Assembly: GCF_000424665.1 (NCBI RefSeq)
Contig: NZ_KE384221.1
Coordinates: forward strand, 1 to 64,000
Reading direction: 5' to 3'
Source of the DNA: Salinimicrobium terrae DSM 17865
Lineage (GTDB): Bacteria > Bacteroidota > Bacteroidia > Flavobacteriales > Flavobacteriaceae
DNA: 64,000 bases
The translations under genes were made by a program, and so were the position numbers. This document shows positions 23,961-33,050 of this stretch, piece by piece. Below the pieces are notes generated by a model. That model made no database searches. It worked only from the letters and a program-made list of their open reading frames with translations, and was not told the origin of the DNA. The first letter of the stretch is position 1, and each line of letters opens with the position of its first letter.

Positions 23961-24285
23961 CATTTAAAAAAATCCCAAGCACCAAGCAACAAATTCCAAT
24001 TCTGGTTGCCTTTAACTTCGATCTTGAATTATTGTTTAGTTCATTCATTTCGCTGCCAATTCCTACCACCTCAGAATATTTAAAACACCAGGCACTCAAT
24101 TCCAGTTGGGCTCTCTGAGCCCCGGTTCTAAATTACTGCAATTGCCACTTAATAGAATTTGGAATTTAGATCCTGAGTTTTGGAAATTGCTCCGCTTGTG
24201 TGAAGAAAAACATAAACTTTTGGCCAAATGAGCCTTAGGTGGTACTTCCCATTGTTTTAAGGCTGTAAAAAACCGAATGAAGTAG
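23961..24285. other. Gene-free gap with degenerate repeats
   Basis: No coding frame was found. The first 60 bases hold CCAAGCACCAAGCAACAAATTCCAA-like words and a reverse version TAGAATTTGGAATTTAG lies near 24152-24168, forming a long degenerate inverted pair. Similar AAATTCCAA words fill the etfB-etfA gap. They appear to be decayed intergenic repeats. Confidence 0.5.
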
Positions 24286-24293
24286 TATATTTG
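24286..24293 (+). promoter_or_regulatory. -7 element of ppa
   Basis: TATATTTG, a full TAnnTTTG match, 40 bases before the ppa start. An imperfect upstream element (CTG at 24263-24265) lies at 20 bases spacing. Confidence 0.5.
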
Positions 24294-24333
24294 CCGCCCC
24301 CTATGTAAAAATTATTAAACATATATTATAGTA

Positions 24334-24849
24334 ATGAGTAAAACATTTGACGTTCTTATCGAAATTCCAAAAGGGAGCCGGAATAAATATGAATATGACT
24401 TTAACCTCAAAAAGGTGCGCTATGACAGGATGATCTTTTCTTCCATGATGTATCCTGCAGATTATGGTTTCATCCCCGAGACCCTTGCTCTGGACAGCGA
24501 TCCTCTGGATGTGCTTGTACTGGTTACAGAACCTACTTTTCCCGGTTGTGTAATGGAAGTTAAGCCTATTGGAGTGTTTCACATGGCCGATGAGAAAGGT
24601 CCCGATGAAAAAGTGATTTGTGTGCCGGTTTCAGATCCTATCTGGAACAGGTTGAATGATCTGAGTGACGTAAATGCTCATCTTCTTAAGGAGATAGAAC
24701 ATTTTTTCCAGGTTTATAAGGATCTTGAGCAAAAGAAAGTGGATGTTGAAGGTTGGGGAGATCTTTCTGAAGCAAATCAAATCATTGATGATTGTATCCA
24801 GCGCTATAAGGACAGTAACGGAGATAAGGGGAATTTTTCCATCCAGTAA
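24334..24849 (+). CDS. ppa: Inorganic pyrophosphatase (family I)
   Basis: 171 residues, soluble Mg-dependent hydrolase of pyrophosphate. The active-site strands are seen: EIPKGSRNKYEYDF, PADYGFIPETLALDSDPLDVLVL (the DxDPxD signature) and VPVSDPIW. The neighbouring membrane pyrophosphatase consumes the same substrate, so this locus carries two routes for pyrophosphate: a soluble one that releases heat and a membrane one that conserves energy. A terminator lies between the two genes. Confidence 0.96.
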   Translation: MSKTFDVLIEIPKGSRNKYEYDFNLKKVRYDRMIFSSMMYPADYGFIPETLALDSDPLDVLVLVTEPTFPGCVMEVKPIGVFHMADEKGPDEKVICVPVSDPIWNRLNDLSDVNAHLLKEIEHFFQVYKDLEQKKVDVEGWGDLSEANQIIDDCIQRYKDSNGDKGNFSIQ

Positions 24850-24867
24850 TTGTATAATAAAGAATTA

Positions 24868-24901
24868 GAAAATGCAGCTATTGAAGAATAGCTGCATTTT
24901 C
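24868..24901 (+). terminator. Terminator of ppa
   Basis: A 14-bp perfect stem GAAAATGCAGCTAT / ATAGCTGCATTTTC with loop TGAAGA, followed by TTTTT, 19 bases after the ppa stop. The strongest hairpin in this area. Confidence 0.92.
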
Positions 24902-25119
24902 TTTTTATATGATTTTTCCTACGGCGTTAAAAAAGGGATGAAAAAATAGCATTAACAGGGAATCTTTAATAATAATACATATTTGCTGCTTGAGAAACCT
25001 TCCCGACTAGGAATATCTGAATTTATTGACACAAATACTGATAAACATCATTTTTAGTAAGCCATATTTTGTCCTCTTTTGCTAACTTTAGCGCCGCTAA
25101 TTAATTTTAACAAAAAATT

Positions 25120-27489
25120 ATGGAATCATACATGATCTGGTTGCCGGCTATTCTGGCGATTATTGGACTTATTTTTATGTGGGTAAAACGCTCCTGGGTT
25201 TTGAAGCAGGATGCAGGAGATGGAAAGATGAAAGATATTTCTTCTCATATTTATGAAGGAGCACTGGCTTTTCTTAATGCCGAATATAGGATACTTACCA
25301 TTTTTGTTATCGTAGCCAGTATCTTACTGGCCGGAATTTCATTTATTGTTCCAACCACTCATATCTTAATTGTTGTAGCTTTTATCTTTGGAGCTATTTT
25401 TTCGGCTTTTGCCGGAAATATCGGAATGCGTATCGCAACTCAGTCCAACGTTCGAACCACACAAGCGGCAAGAACAAGTCTGCCACAGGCACTAAAGGTC
25501 TCTTTTGGTGGTGGTACAGTAATGGGACTCGGGGTTGCCGGACTTGCAGTTCTTGGTTTAACAACATTCTTTATCATTTTTTACCATGTCTTTATGGGTG
25601 GGGAGTGGACAAACGTTCACCAAATGACCATAGTTCTGGAAACCCTGGCTGGATTCTCGCTGGGAGCTGAATCTATCGCGCTCTTCGCCCGTGTGGGTGG
25701 TGGTATTTACACCAAGGCTGCCGATGTTGGCGCCGACCTGGTTGGAAAAGTGGAAGCCGGTATCCCTGAAGATGATCCCCGTAACCCTGCCACAATTGCC
25801 GATAACGTTGGTGACAACGTTGGTGACGTAGCCGGAATGGGTGCCGATCTTTTTGGAAGTTACGTGGCTACAGTGCTTGCTGCCATGGTATTGGGTAACT
25901 ACGTGATTAACGACATGGGAGGAAATATCGTAGGCGAAGGCTTCAGCGGAATAGGACCTATCCTGCTGCCAATGGCCATTGCCGGCTTCGGAATTATCTT
26001 CTCTATAATCGGAACTATGCTGGTGAAGATCAAAAGCAATACTGCTAAAGAAGCCGAAGTTCAGTCTGCTCTAAACAAAGGAAACTGGATCTCAATTATA
26101 TTAGTTGCAATTTCTTCATACTTCCTTGTGACCTGGATGTTGCCCGAAAGTATGAAAATGGTTTTCTTCGGTGAAAAAGAGATACAGGTGATCTCTTCCC
26201 TTCGGGTATTTTATGCCACTCTTGTAGGTCTTGTCGTGGGTGGAGTGATCTCTGCAGTGACCGAATACTACACAGGGCTTGGTAATAAGCCTGTACTTTC
26301 TATCGTCCAGAATTCCAGCACAGGTGCCGGTACGAATATTATCGCCGGACTTGCTACCGGAATGATCTCTACTTTTTATTCTGTACTTCTTTTTGCCATT
26401 GCTATTTGGGCATCATATGCTTTTGCAGGTTTCTATGGGGTAGCACTTGCGGCTTCGGCTATGATGGCAACTACTGCAATGCAGCTGGCCATTGACGCCT
26501 TTGGACCTATTGCCGATAACGCGGGGGGGATTGCCGAAATGAGCGAATTACCTTCAGAAGTTAGGGAAAGAACAGATATTCTTGATTCCGTAGGAAATAC
26601 TACTGCTGCAACCGGAAAAGGTTTTGCAATTGCTTCAGCGGCACTTACTTCTCTTGCACTTTTCGCAGCTTATGTGACTTTTACAGGCATTGACGGGATC
26701 AACATCTTTAAAGCTCCCGTACTAGCAATGCTTTTTGTCGGAGGAATGATTCCCGTGGTATTCTCTGCCCTTGCCATGCAGTCTGTAGGGAAGGCAGCGA
26801 TGGAAATGGTAAACGAAGTGCGTCGACAGTTCCGTGAAATTCCCGGAATTATGGAAGGAACCGGAAAACCTCAATACGACAAATGTGTGGAAATTTCCAC
26901 AAAAGCTGCGCTACGGGAAATGCTTTTACCTGGATTGCTAACCATTGGTTTCCCAATCATTATTGTACTCGTTCCCATGGCTTTTGAATATGAAAATCGT
27001 TTAATTGCTGAAATGCTTGGCGGTTATATGGCCGGCGTAACCGTGAGCGGCGTACTTTGGGCTATTTTTCAGAACAATGCTGGAGGTGCATGGGACAATG
27101 CCAAGAAATCCTTTGAAGCAGGGGTTATGATCAACGGGGAGATGACCTACAAAGGATCTGAAGCACATAAAGCTGCTGTAACCGGAGATACGGTTGGAGA
27201 TCCTTTCAAGGACACTTCCGGGCCTTCAATGAATATTCTTATTAAACTCACATGTTTGATCGGACTGGTGATCGCACCAATTCTGGGTGAAGATATGGCC
27301 ATTGCCAATACGCCTGAGGTTGATGAAGTGACCATTCTTCAGCAGGAAGAAGAACCTGCAGCTGTGGCCCAATTTTCTACAGACAAGGCTGAGACTCTCG
27401 CAGCTGCTGAGGAAATTGCAGATGCTGTAACAGCTTTCGAAGAAATTCCTGCAGAACAAATTTTAGAAGTAGAGACTCAAAAAGAGTAA
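25120..27489 (+). CDS. hppA: Membrane-bound ion-translocating pyrophosphatase
   Basis: 789 residues with about 16 membrane segments. It hydrolyses pyrophosphate and pumps H+ and/or Na+ out of the cytoplasm. The catalytic loop [12 protein letters not shown] and [18 protein letters not shown] are intact. The cation-dependence motif reads [10 protein letters not shown] with Ala at 496, where K+-independent enzymes have Lys, so this is a K+-dependent type. K+-dependent types include both Na+ and H+ pumps. The C-terminal about 55 residues after the last helix are Ala/Glu-rich and acidic, an extension absent from the core family. Stands alone between two terminators. Confidence 0.95.
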   Translation: MESYMIWLPAILAIIGLIFMWVKRSWVLKQDAGDGKMKDISSHIYEGALAFLNAEYRILTIFVIVASILLAGISFIVPTTHILIVVAFIFGAIFSAFAGNIGMRIATQSNVRTTQAARTSLPQALKVSFGGGTVMGLGVAGLAVLGLTTFFIIFYHVFMGGEWTNVHQMTIVLETLAGFSLGAESIALFARVGGGIYTKAADVGADLVGKVEAGIPEDDPRNPATIADNVGDNVGDVAGMGADLFGSYVATVLAAMVLGNYVINDMGGNIVGEGFSGIGPILLPMAIAGFGIIFSIIGTMLVKIKSNTAKEAEVQSALNKGNWISIILVAISSYFLVTWMLPESMKMVFFGEKEIQVISSLRVFYATLVGLVVGGVISAVTEYYTGLGNKPVLSIVQNSSTGAGTNIIAGLATGMISTFYSVLLFAIAIWASYAFAGFYGVALAASAMMATTAMQLAIDAFGPIADNAGGIAEMSELPSEVRERTDILDSVGNTTAATGKGFAIASAALTSLALFAAYVTFTGIDGINIFKAPVLAMLFVGGMIPVVFSALAMQSVGKAAMEMVNEVRRQFREIPGIMEGTGKPQYDKCVEISTKAALREMLLPGLLTIGFPIIIVLVPMAFEYENRLIAEMLGGYMAGVTVSGVLWAIFQNNAGGAWDNAKKSFEAGVMINGEMTYKGSEAHKAAVTGDTVGDPFKDTSGPSMNILIKLTCLIGLVIAPILGEDMAIANTPEVDEVTILQQEEEPAAVAQFSTDKAETLAAAEEIADAVTAFEEIPAEQILEVETQKE

Positions 27490-27517
27490 TTCTAGATTAA
27501 GTTTCCTAAAATATTTT

Positions 27518-27550
27518 AAAAATCTCCTGCAACTGCGGGGGATTTTTGTT
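27518..27550 (+). terminator. Terminator of hppA
   Basis: AAATCTCC pairs with GGGGATTT-type bases (one wobble) around a GCAACTGC-like loop, then TTTGTTTTT. It starts about 30 bases after the stop. Confidence 0.75.
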
Positions 27551-27602
27551 TTTAAATGTATCTTGAAAGAGGTGTCAAAAATTTCATTTCTAAATTCTTT
27601 TT

Positions 27603-28637
27603 ATGAAGCTCCTTTCCAGGTTAAAAAATCACCTTACCGCAAAACCTGAAGTTAAACTGGCTACGTATCGCAGTTATGGGACCGGTAGTCACCTGTATCT
27701 CCTGGGACGTGCCATTGATGATGATAAGCTCAAGATGCATGAGGATCAATCGTTCTTCAGGACCCTGGTCAATACGTACAAACAATTTGATAGTTATGAG
27801 GTCACTGATGCAGAAGTGGCTCTGGAACTGCCTAATGGGCGTGTGCTTACCACAAAAACGAATGCTGAAGGTTATTTTCTTTTCGATAAAACCATCTCCC
27901 TGGATCTAAATGAACACGCCGATGATGAAGGTTGGGTAAAGCTGAAAGTTTCTTTTGGAAATGAGGTGTCTAATAGCATAATTACAAATGGGAATAACTT
28001 TGAAGCAGAATTACTTATTCCGCCAACAAAAGCGAGTTTCGGGGTAATAAGTGATATTGACGATACTATTTTACATACCGGCGTGACTTCTTTTTTAAAA
28101 TGGAGACTCATTAAAAATTCTCTTTTTAAGAACGCCCATAACAGGATCTCCCTGGAAGGTTCTCCAAAATTTTACCGCGATCTCCATGCCGGAAAGAAAG
28201 GTAATGAACAAAACCCAATGATCTACCTGAGCAACAGCCCCTGGAACCTGTACGAATACCTGAAGTTATTCCTGGAGATCAATGATTTTCCAAAAGGACC
28301 AATTCTGCTCAGGGATTTCCGGACCCCCTTTGACAGGACGCTTAAACCTGAAAAACCACACAAGCAAAAGGAGATTATCAATATCCTCAAAACATATCCT
28401 AACCTCAACTTCATCCTTATTGGCGACAGCGGGGAACATGACCCCGCGATTTATACCGAGATTGCTGCTCAATATCCCGATCGCATCCTCGCGATCTATT
28501 TACGGAGTGTAAATCACCGCCGACAAATGAGACGGGTTAGAAGTATCGTTGATAATTTTGAAACCGTTCCGGTGCTTATGGCCGAAACCTCTCAACAAGC
28601 TGAAGAACACGCGAGGGAACAAGGATTTATAAAATGA
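27603..28637 (+). CDS. App1-family phosphatidate phosphatase-like protein (DUF2183)
   Basis: 344 residues. The N-terminal about 140 residues form a beta-rich domain. The C-terminal half is a HAD-like phosphatase domain with the nucleophile motif ISDIDDTILHTG (D151, D153), then PMIYLSNSPWN and LIGDSGEHDP, the order seen in yeast App1 and its bacterial homologs. The substrate in bacteria is not established; phosphatidate is an inference from App1. No signal peptide or membrane segment. Confidence 0.88.
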   Translation: MKLLSRLKNHLTAKPEVKLATYRSYGTGSHLYLLGRAIDDDKLKMHEDQSFFRTLVNTYKQFDSYEVTDAEVALELPNGRVLTTKTNAEGYFLFDKTISLDLNEHADDEGWVKLKVSFGNEVSNSIITNGNNFEAELLIPPTKASFGVISDIDDTILHTGVTSFLKWRLIKNSLFKNAHNRISLEGSPKFYRDLHAGKKGNEQNPMIYLSNSPWNLYEYLKLFLEINDFPKGPILLRDFRTPFDRTLKPEKPHKQKEIINILKTYPNLNFILIGDSGEHDPAIYTEIAAQYPDRILAIYLRSVNHRRQMRRVRSIVDNFETVPVLMAETSQQAEEHAREQGFIK

Positions 28638-28958
28638 AAAAGGAGTAGGGAGCAAGTAAAGTATTTAGACCTGCATTGTTAAGGAAATTTTCATAAAAGC
28701 CCCCTTCTTTCCGGGTGGTGCTCACTGGGCGGAGGTGGTCCTTGTAAAGGCAATATCTGTCGTTCCTGCAATAATTTTGAGTTCATGTGGATCTAGACAC
28801 GTGTGGGAATCCGGGAATTTTATTCAGAAGGGTAAGTCACCTGAGAGGGCTCGTAGGTAAATGTTATAAACATTGAGAATGTGGTTCTCTCAAATGCTCC
28901 GCGGGCTTGTACCGGTGAAATTCCATTTTTACTGACACCGATTACCAATAATTAAGAG
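28638..28958. other. Gene-free gap
   Basis: No frame with coding character. Around 28697-28740 lies a degenerate CCCCCTTCTTTCC/GGGCGGAGG word pair that resembles the CCCCTCC/GGCGGGGAGGG stretch at 36060-36092. A short imperfect hairpin (GAGAATGTGGTTCTCT) lies at 28876-28891. Nothing else recognisable. Confidence 0.45.
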
Positions 28959-29657
28959 CTAATCCCTTCTTGTAAACGGTACAAACCGCACCGGCATCAT
29001 ATTTTTGATCTTTAGCTCTCCGTCTTCCTGCTTTTCGACAAGTCTAAGTTCCTGGGTGGAAGACATTGGTCCAACGGGAATGACCATTTTACCTCCCACT
29101 TTTAGCTGATCTACCAATCGGGGAGGAATCTCTTCGGGAGCAGCGGTCACAATGATAGCATCATAGGGCGCGTGCTCTTCCCATCCGTAAAAGCCGTCAC
29201 CAACTTTAAAGTGAATATTGTCATAACCCATTTCGGTAAGCTTCTTTTTTGCAGTTTTTGCCAGGGGTTCTACAGTCTCAATGGTATAAACTTCATCAAC
29301 GATTTCGGCCAGCACTGCTGCCTGGTAGCCCGATCCTGTACCTATTTCCAGTACTTTCATTCCGGGTTTGGGATTGATTGCCTGGGTCATATAGGCCACT
29401 ATGAACGGCTGAGAAATAGTTTGACCATTCCCGATGGGCAGCGGCCGATCTTCATATGCGTACCTTTCGATGTTTTTTGGAACCAGGCGGTGACGCTCCA
29501 CACTGCGCATGGCTTCTAATGTATGTGGGTCTGTTATTTCGCGTGGAGCAAGATGTTGCTTCACCATCTTTTCACGCTGTTGCTCATATCTATCCTGTTC
29601 TGTAAAAGGAAAGAAAAAGAGCAGCATTATACTCCAGATGAATATGGAAGTCTTCAT
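28959..29657 (-). CDS. pcm: Protein-L-isoaspartate O-methyltransferase, exported form
   Basis: 232 residues. Methylates isoaspartyl residues of aged proteins for repair. The core motifs are RPLPIGNGQTISQPFIVAYM, the SAM site VLEIGTGSGYQAA (102-114), and GDGFYGWEEHAPYDAIIVTAA. The N-terminal stretch MKTSIFIWSIMLLFFFPFT is a clear signal or anchor segment, absent from the cytosolic E. coli enzyme. It should act in the periplasm, but SAM is cytoplasmic, so an anchor with the domain facing in is possible. Confidence 0.92.
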   Translation of the reverse strand: MKTSIFIWSIMLLFFFPFTEQDRYEQQREKMVKQHLAPREITDPHTLEAMRSVERHRLVPKNIERYAYEDRPLPIGNGQTISQPFIVAYMTQAINPKPGMKVLEIGTGSGYQAAVLAEIVDEVYTIETVEPLAKTAKKKLTEMGYDNIHFKVGDGFYGWEEHAPYDAIIVTAAPEEIPPRLVDQLKVGGKMVIPVGPMSSTQELRLVEKQEDGELKIKNMMPVRFVPFTRRD

Positions 29658-29765
29658 GATCTCTAATTTAATGATTCCCTATAAGATAATGAAAATCAGG
29701 AAACAATGATCAATGAATAATAAACAATTTTCAAGTTCTAAAGTCTTCCGTCTAACATCTCTCGT

Positions 29766-30383
29766 CTACTTAAAAAGTCCGTTGAGCTCTCCATCCACTC
29801 TTGTAATAATATTTCCCAGGTCTTCCGGATTGTCGACGAAGTTGATGTTGTCCACATCAATAATCAGCAGGTTTCCTTTATTGTAGTTGTGCACCCAGCC
29901 TTCGTATCGTTCGTTAAGGCGGCTTAGGTAATCAATGGAGATGGAATTTTCGTATTCGCGGCCACGTTTGTGGATCTGGGAAACTAGATTGGGAATGCTG
30001 CTGCGCAGGTAAATTAAAAGATCGGGTCCCTGTACCACGCTTTCCATAAGGTCAAAAAGGGAGCGATAGTTCTCGTAGTCACGGTTAGTCATAAGACCCA
30101 TGGCGTGCAGGTTGGGCGCAAAGATGTGGGCGTCTTCGTAGATCGTACGATCCTGGATAATGGCTTTTCCGCTTTCCCGGATTTCAAGGATCTGGCGGAA
30201 ACGGCTGTTCAAAAAGTAGATCTGCAGGTTAAAGGACCAGCGCTCCATTTTGTTGTAAAAGTCCTCGAGATAAGGATTTTCGAGTACGTCTTCATATTGA
30301 GCTTCCCAGTTAAAATGTTTCGCTAGTAATTTGGTAAGGGTGGTTTTTCCCGCCCCTATGTTTCCCGCAATGGCTACGTGCAT
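29766..30383 (-). CDS. Deoxynucleoside kinase
   Basis: 205 residues of the dNK/dCK/dGK family, which phosphorylates salvaged deoxynucleosides with ATP. P-loop GNIGAGKTTL (7-16), the QDRTIYEDAHIFA active-site stretch, and the LID region with HKRGREYE are visible. It fits with nucleoside uptake by the transporter at 18536 and with thyA. The substrate cannot be told from sequence alone. The 281 bases upstream contain a small degenerate repeat (AAGAACCAGGAGCCAGG, 30508-30524) and no other gene. Confidence 0.9.
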   Translation of the reverse strand: MHVAIAGNIGAGKTTLTKLLAKHFNWEAQYEDVLENPYLEDFYNKMERWSFNLQIYFLNSRFRQILEIRESGKAIIQDRTIYEDAHIFAPNLHAMGLMTNRDYENYRSLFDLMESVVQGPDLLIYLRSSIPNLVSQIHKRGREYENSISIDYLSRLNERYEGWVHNYNKGNLLIIDVDNINFVDNPEDLGNIITRVDGELNGLFK

Positions 30384-30664
30384 GTTCAGTGAATTTTTTG
30401 CTGTTGATCCCGGAGCAGTGAAAACTCCGGTGGTAAATATAATAGAATTAGATTTTTTAATAAAGGTAAAACTGTGAAATGGTTAATTAGATATAAGTCC
30501 GCTTCGCTAAAAGAACCAGGAGCCAGGACATCGTTATTTAATTATAATATCCAGGTTAACCGTAGGAAATCTGGCTAAATTGACAGGATCGGCGGGAAAT
30601 TTATTGTGGATTTAATTAAAGGTTACTGTTTTTTATGCGTTGAGCAATGTCCTCCGTTCACTTT

Positions 30665-31030
30665 TTAGATTCCCTGAAAAATTTCAGCAGCAGAACAATT
30701 CGCACATTTGGAAAACATCCACAGGCAGTCGATAAAATCGGTGATCATGTGAAAAGCCAGGCCTATCATCACCAGCCGAATGATCTTATGTTTGACAAAA
30801 ACAGCTCCCAGGAAGTACAACGGGATGACAAATTCTGAGTGTAGTACATGGAATCCTATACTACACCTTCCGGGATGAAAAATGGGCGTGGCAAGCAAGT
30901 GATCAAGGTCCACCAGCATAGTCACCAATAAAATCAGCCAGTATTTTTTCCAGTTCTTTTTGTCATACCAGTAAGCAATTGCACCTATAAAGATGAAGTG
31001 GAGGAAATAATGAACTACCGTTTGAAGCAT
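30665..31030 (-). CDS. Small multi-spanning membrane protein (DUF6122-like)
   Basis: 121 residues with about four hydrophobic segments. Polar and possible metal-ligating residues are conserved in pattern: HYFLH at the N-terminus, DLDHLLATPIF, GFHVLHSE and HMITDFIDC. This resembles the small putative membrane hydrolases of the YdjM kind and the flavobacterial family that I recall as DUF6122. There is no signal of a partner gene. Function unknown. Confidence 0.75.
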   Translation of the reverse strand: MLQTVVHYFLHFIFIGAIAYWYDKKNWKKYWLILLVTMLVDLDHLLATPIFHPGRCSIGFHVLHSEFVIPLYFLGAVFVKHKIIRLVMIGLAFHMITDFIDCLWMFSKCANCSAAEIFQGI

Positions 31031-31364
31031 TAAGGAATTAAAATTTGAGTTGGGGTTTAAAGTTACATTTTTTAAAATGTAGAGGTGGCTCCCTCTGGTC
31101 GAAAGAACAAAAAGGTAAAAATGATATTTAAAGAAGAAAATTTAAAGATTCACTTGTCAGACTGACCCGTACCAAAGGAAGGAGTAGTCGAAATCCTGAT
31201 GTTTTAATTTTTTTTTCTAATCCTAATCATTGAACGTTAATTGCCACAACCACTACAAATACAAACGTAAAATGGATGAACAGTTTTCACTGTCCATCCA
31301 CTTACCAGATCTGAAATCCATTCCCCCCAAATAATTTCAGATCATTACTTTAGAATGGTTAATA
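31031..31364. other. Gene-free gap with a hairpin and degenerate repeats
   Basis: A 12-bp stem (TGGATGAACAGT with one mismatch to its partner, loop TTTC) at 31273-31300 is followed by T-rich sequence on the minus strand and probably terminates the lipoprotein gene ending at 31365. Near 31157-31190 a GTCAGACTGACCCG / AGTAGTCGAAATCC word resembles the common flavobacterial intergenic repeats of the TCAGACTGAGCGCAGTCGAA kind. No gene. Confidence 0.5.
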
Positions 31365-31682
31365 TTAAGCTGATCCTTCTTCACTGCAGTCAATTGCCTG
31401 AATTTGATCAAAGGCCTCCTGGTAATAATCCCCCCAGTAGGGACAATCGTTGAATTCATCATAAAAATCAAGTAAAGCGTTTTTATAATTTTCACAGGTC
31501 TCCGGACTGGGATTTTCGGCATATGCCGACAGAGCATCGTTTACCGGGACATATTCACTTTCAAAGTTATTGCATCCGGCAATTTCATCATCTGTTTCTT
31601 CGGAGTCATCGCCTGAACAGGATTGGAAACTTAAAAAAGTTACAAACATGATCATTGAAAGGATTGTAGATTTTATTTTCAT
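31365..31682 (-). CDS. Small lipoprotein with multiple Cys
   Basis: 105 residues. Signal peptide with lipobox FQSC (Cys22) followed by SGDDSEETDDEIAG, an acidic tether. The mature part has four further Cys (GCNN, ETCENY, NDCPYW, IDCSE) and is helical, suggesting disulfides. No family recognised. Codes for a surface or periplasmic lipoprotein; followed on the same strand by a hairpin terminator. Confidence 0.75.
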   Translation of the reverse strand: MKIKSTILSMIMFVTFLSFQSCSGDDSEETDDEIAGCNNFESEYVPVNDALSAYAENPSPETCENYKNALLDFYDEFNDCPYWGDYYQEAFDQIQAIDCSEEGSA

Positions 31683-31739
31683 AATTATGGTTTAAATGTT
31701 TTTTGAATTCGGTTGGATAAGATTTTTTGATCAAATGCT

Positions 31740-32093
31740 TCAAATATTTCTGAACCATTCTTCGAATTTATTTCCCAGAACAGGTACAGATTTTACCTTT
31801 CCGTTAATGGCATTTACCAGTCCCATGATCCACAAATACAAGAGGAAAAGGGAACCAAAGAAACTCACCAACCATCCCAGGATTGGGATCATTCCCACGA
31901 CGAAAAGGGCGAGTCCACATACAGTAAGTCCTAATGATTGCTTGATATGATAGGCTGCAAAAGGATCTTTCTTGTCCTTATTCATAACAAAGGCTACTAC
32001 CAGACCGATAAGGGTCAAATAAGCTACGACAGCAATTGTTATATCATCTGTTTCGTGGTTCTCGGTTTTAGCGTGTGTATTTCCGGTTTCCAT
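31740..32093 (-). CDS. DUF4870 (Tic20-like) membrane protein
   Basis: 117 residues with three hydrophobic segments, and the stretch PFAAYHIKQSLGL typical of DUF4870 proteins, in which a conserved H..Q pattern precedes the second helix. Other landmarks are IPILGWLVSFFGSLFLLYLW and the tail VPVLGNKFEEWF. Function unknown. It is separate from its neighbours by more than 50 bases on each side. Confidence 0.85.
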   Translation of the reverse strand: METGNTHAKTENHETDDITIAVVAYLTLIGLVVAFVMNKDKKDPFAAYHIKQSLGLTVCGLALFVVGMIPILGWLVSFFGSLFLLYLWIMGLVNAINGKVKSVPVLGNKFEEWFRNI

Positions 32094-32229
32094 AGTATAT
32101 TTTTTTAGGATTCAAAAAAGGTGTTTTTAAGTACTGTTTATGCCGCCGGATTAATTCTTTTAAAAATTGTTGCTCTTGATTCGGTTCATTGCCGGGCAAT
32201 TTCCCTGCCCCTGCTGTAAATCAAAATCT

Positions 32230-32739
32230 TTAAAGATTGAATTTCACACCGGCTGCGAGTACCAGCTGACTGCCGTCTATGATGACATATTTCGCTTCAG
32301 CAAAAGGTGTAATGCTACTTCCAATATTGAAATTCGCCCCCGCACCAAGGTTTAGACCAAATCTCCCGTCACTGGCTTCCATTGAAGAACCTCCAAAAGG
32401 CGTCTCGTCAAAATCCACCGAAACATTCGTGTAATTAAGTCCGGCAATACCATAAAATCCCAGGCTTTCGCTATTCATGAAGTAGTAATTTGCATTCCCA
32501 TTTAATTCCCACCAGTTAACATTAATTCCAGATTCATCTTTTGGAAGAAAATATATGAAGCCGGGGGAAATAGTGAGATTTTCCATGACCGGGAATTCAG
32601 CATTGACGCCAATTCCAACATTTTCTATTTCAGTTCCATAAGCGACCATTCCGCCAATACGGGTATCTGTTTGGGCATTTGTCATAAAGCAACTTCCAAT
32701 TAACATCAAAGCGGCGGTAAAAAGTAATTTAGTTTTCAT
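32230..32739 (-). CDS. Outer-membrane beta-barrel (porin-like) protein
   Basis: 169 residues with a signal peptide (ending SCFMTNAQ, about residue 23), then repeated amphipathic strands (GVNAEFPV, LTISPGFIYFLP, GRFGLNLGAGANFNI) and a final strand ending in Leu (AAGVKFNL). The size suggests an eight-stranded barrel similar to OmpX/OmpW-type or PorT-like proteins of Bacteroidota. Function unknown. Confidence 0.82.
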   Translation of the reverse strand: MKTKLLFTAALMLIGSCFMTNAQTDTRIGGMVAYGTEIENVGIGVNAEFPVMENLTISPGFIYFLPKDESGINVNWWELNGNANYYFMNSESLGFYGIAGLNYTNVSVDFDETPFGGSSMEASDGRFGLNLGAGANFNIGSSITPFAEAKYVIIDGSQLVLAAGVKFNL

Positions 32740-32777
32740 TCTCTAATAGTTCAAAGGTTAGTGTTTTTCAATTTTTC

Positions 32778-32831
32778 AGAAGTAATTATTTCTGATTGAT
32801 TGGTGTAAAAGTCTGAATTTTAATTACTTCT
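32778..32831. repeat. Inverted repeat upstream of the two-component genes
   Basis: AGAAGTAATTA at 32778-32788 and its exact complement at 32821-32831, separated by 32 bases. The remaining gap to 33050 is AT-rich and shows no gene. Either a binding site or an mRNA structure for one of the flanking genes; not proven. Confidence 0.5.
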
Positions 32832-33050
32832 AAGGATGATAAATTAGTGAACAGGGGATGTGGATTAGTAAAAACGCCTCCCTAATTATTTAAGTTGGTT
32901 TTGAATACAGCTTATAAATTTTGCCATAGCCTAATTCATACACCGCTTACCCTAATGAATAACAGCATTTTATCCATTAAATTTTTAATAGATCATTTAG
33001 AAAACCTACATTTATTAGGAAAACCATTCACTTTTTGAATTAATTCCAGA

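Noticed and set aside
28697-28900. Possible tRNA or small RNA in the gap after the App1-like gene
   Set aside because: GGTTC-like words occur but no cloverleaf can be drawn.
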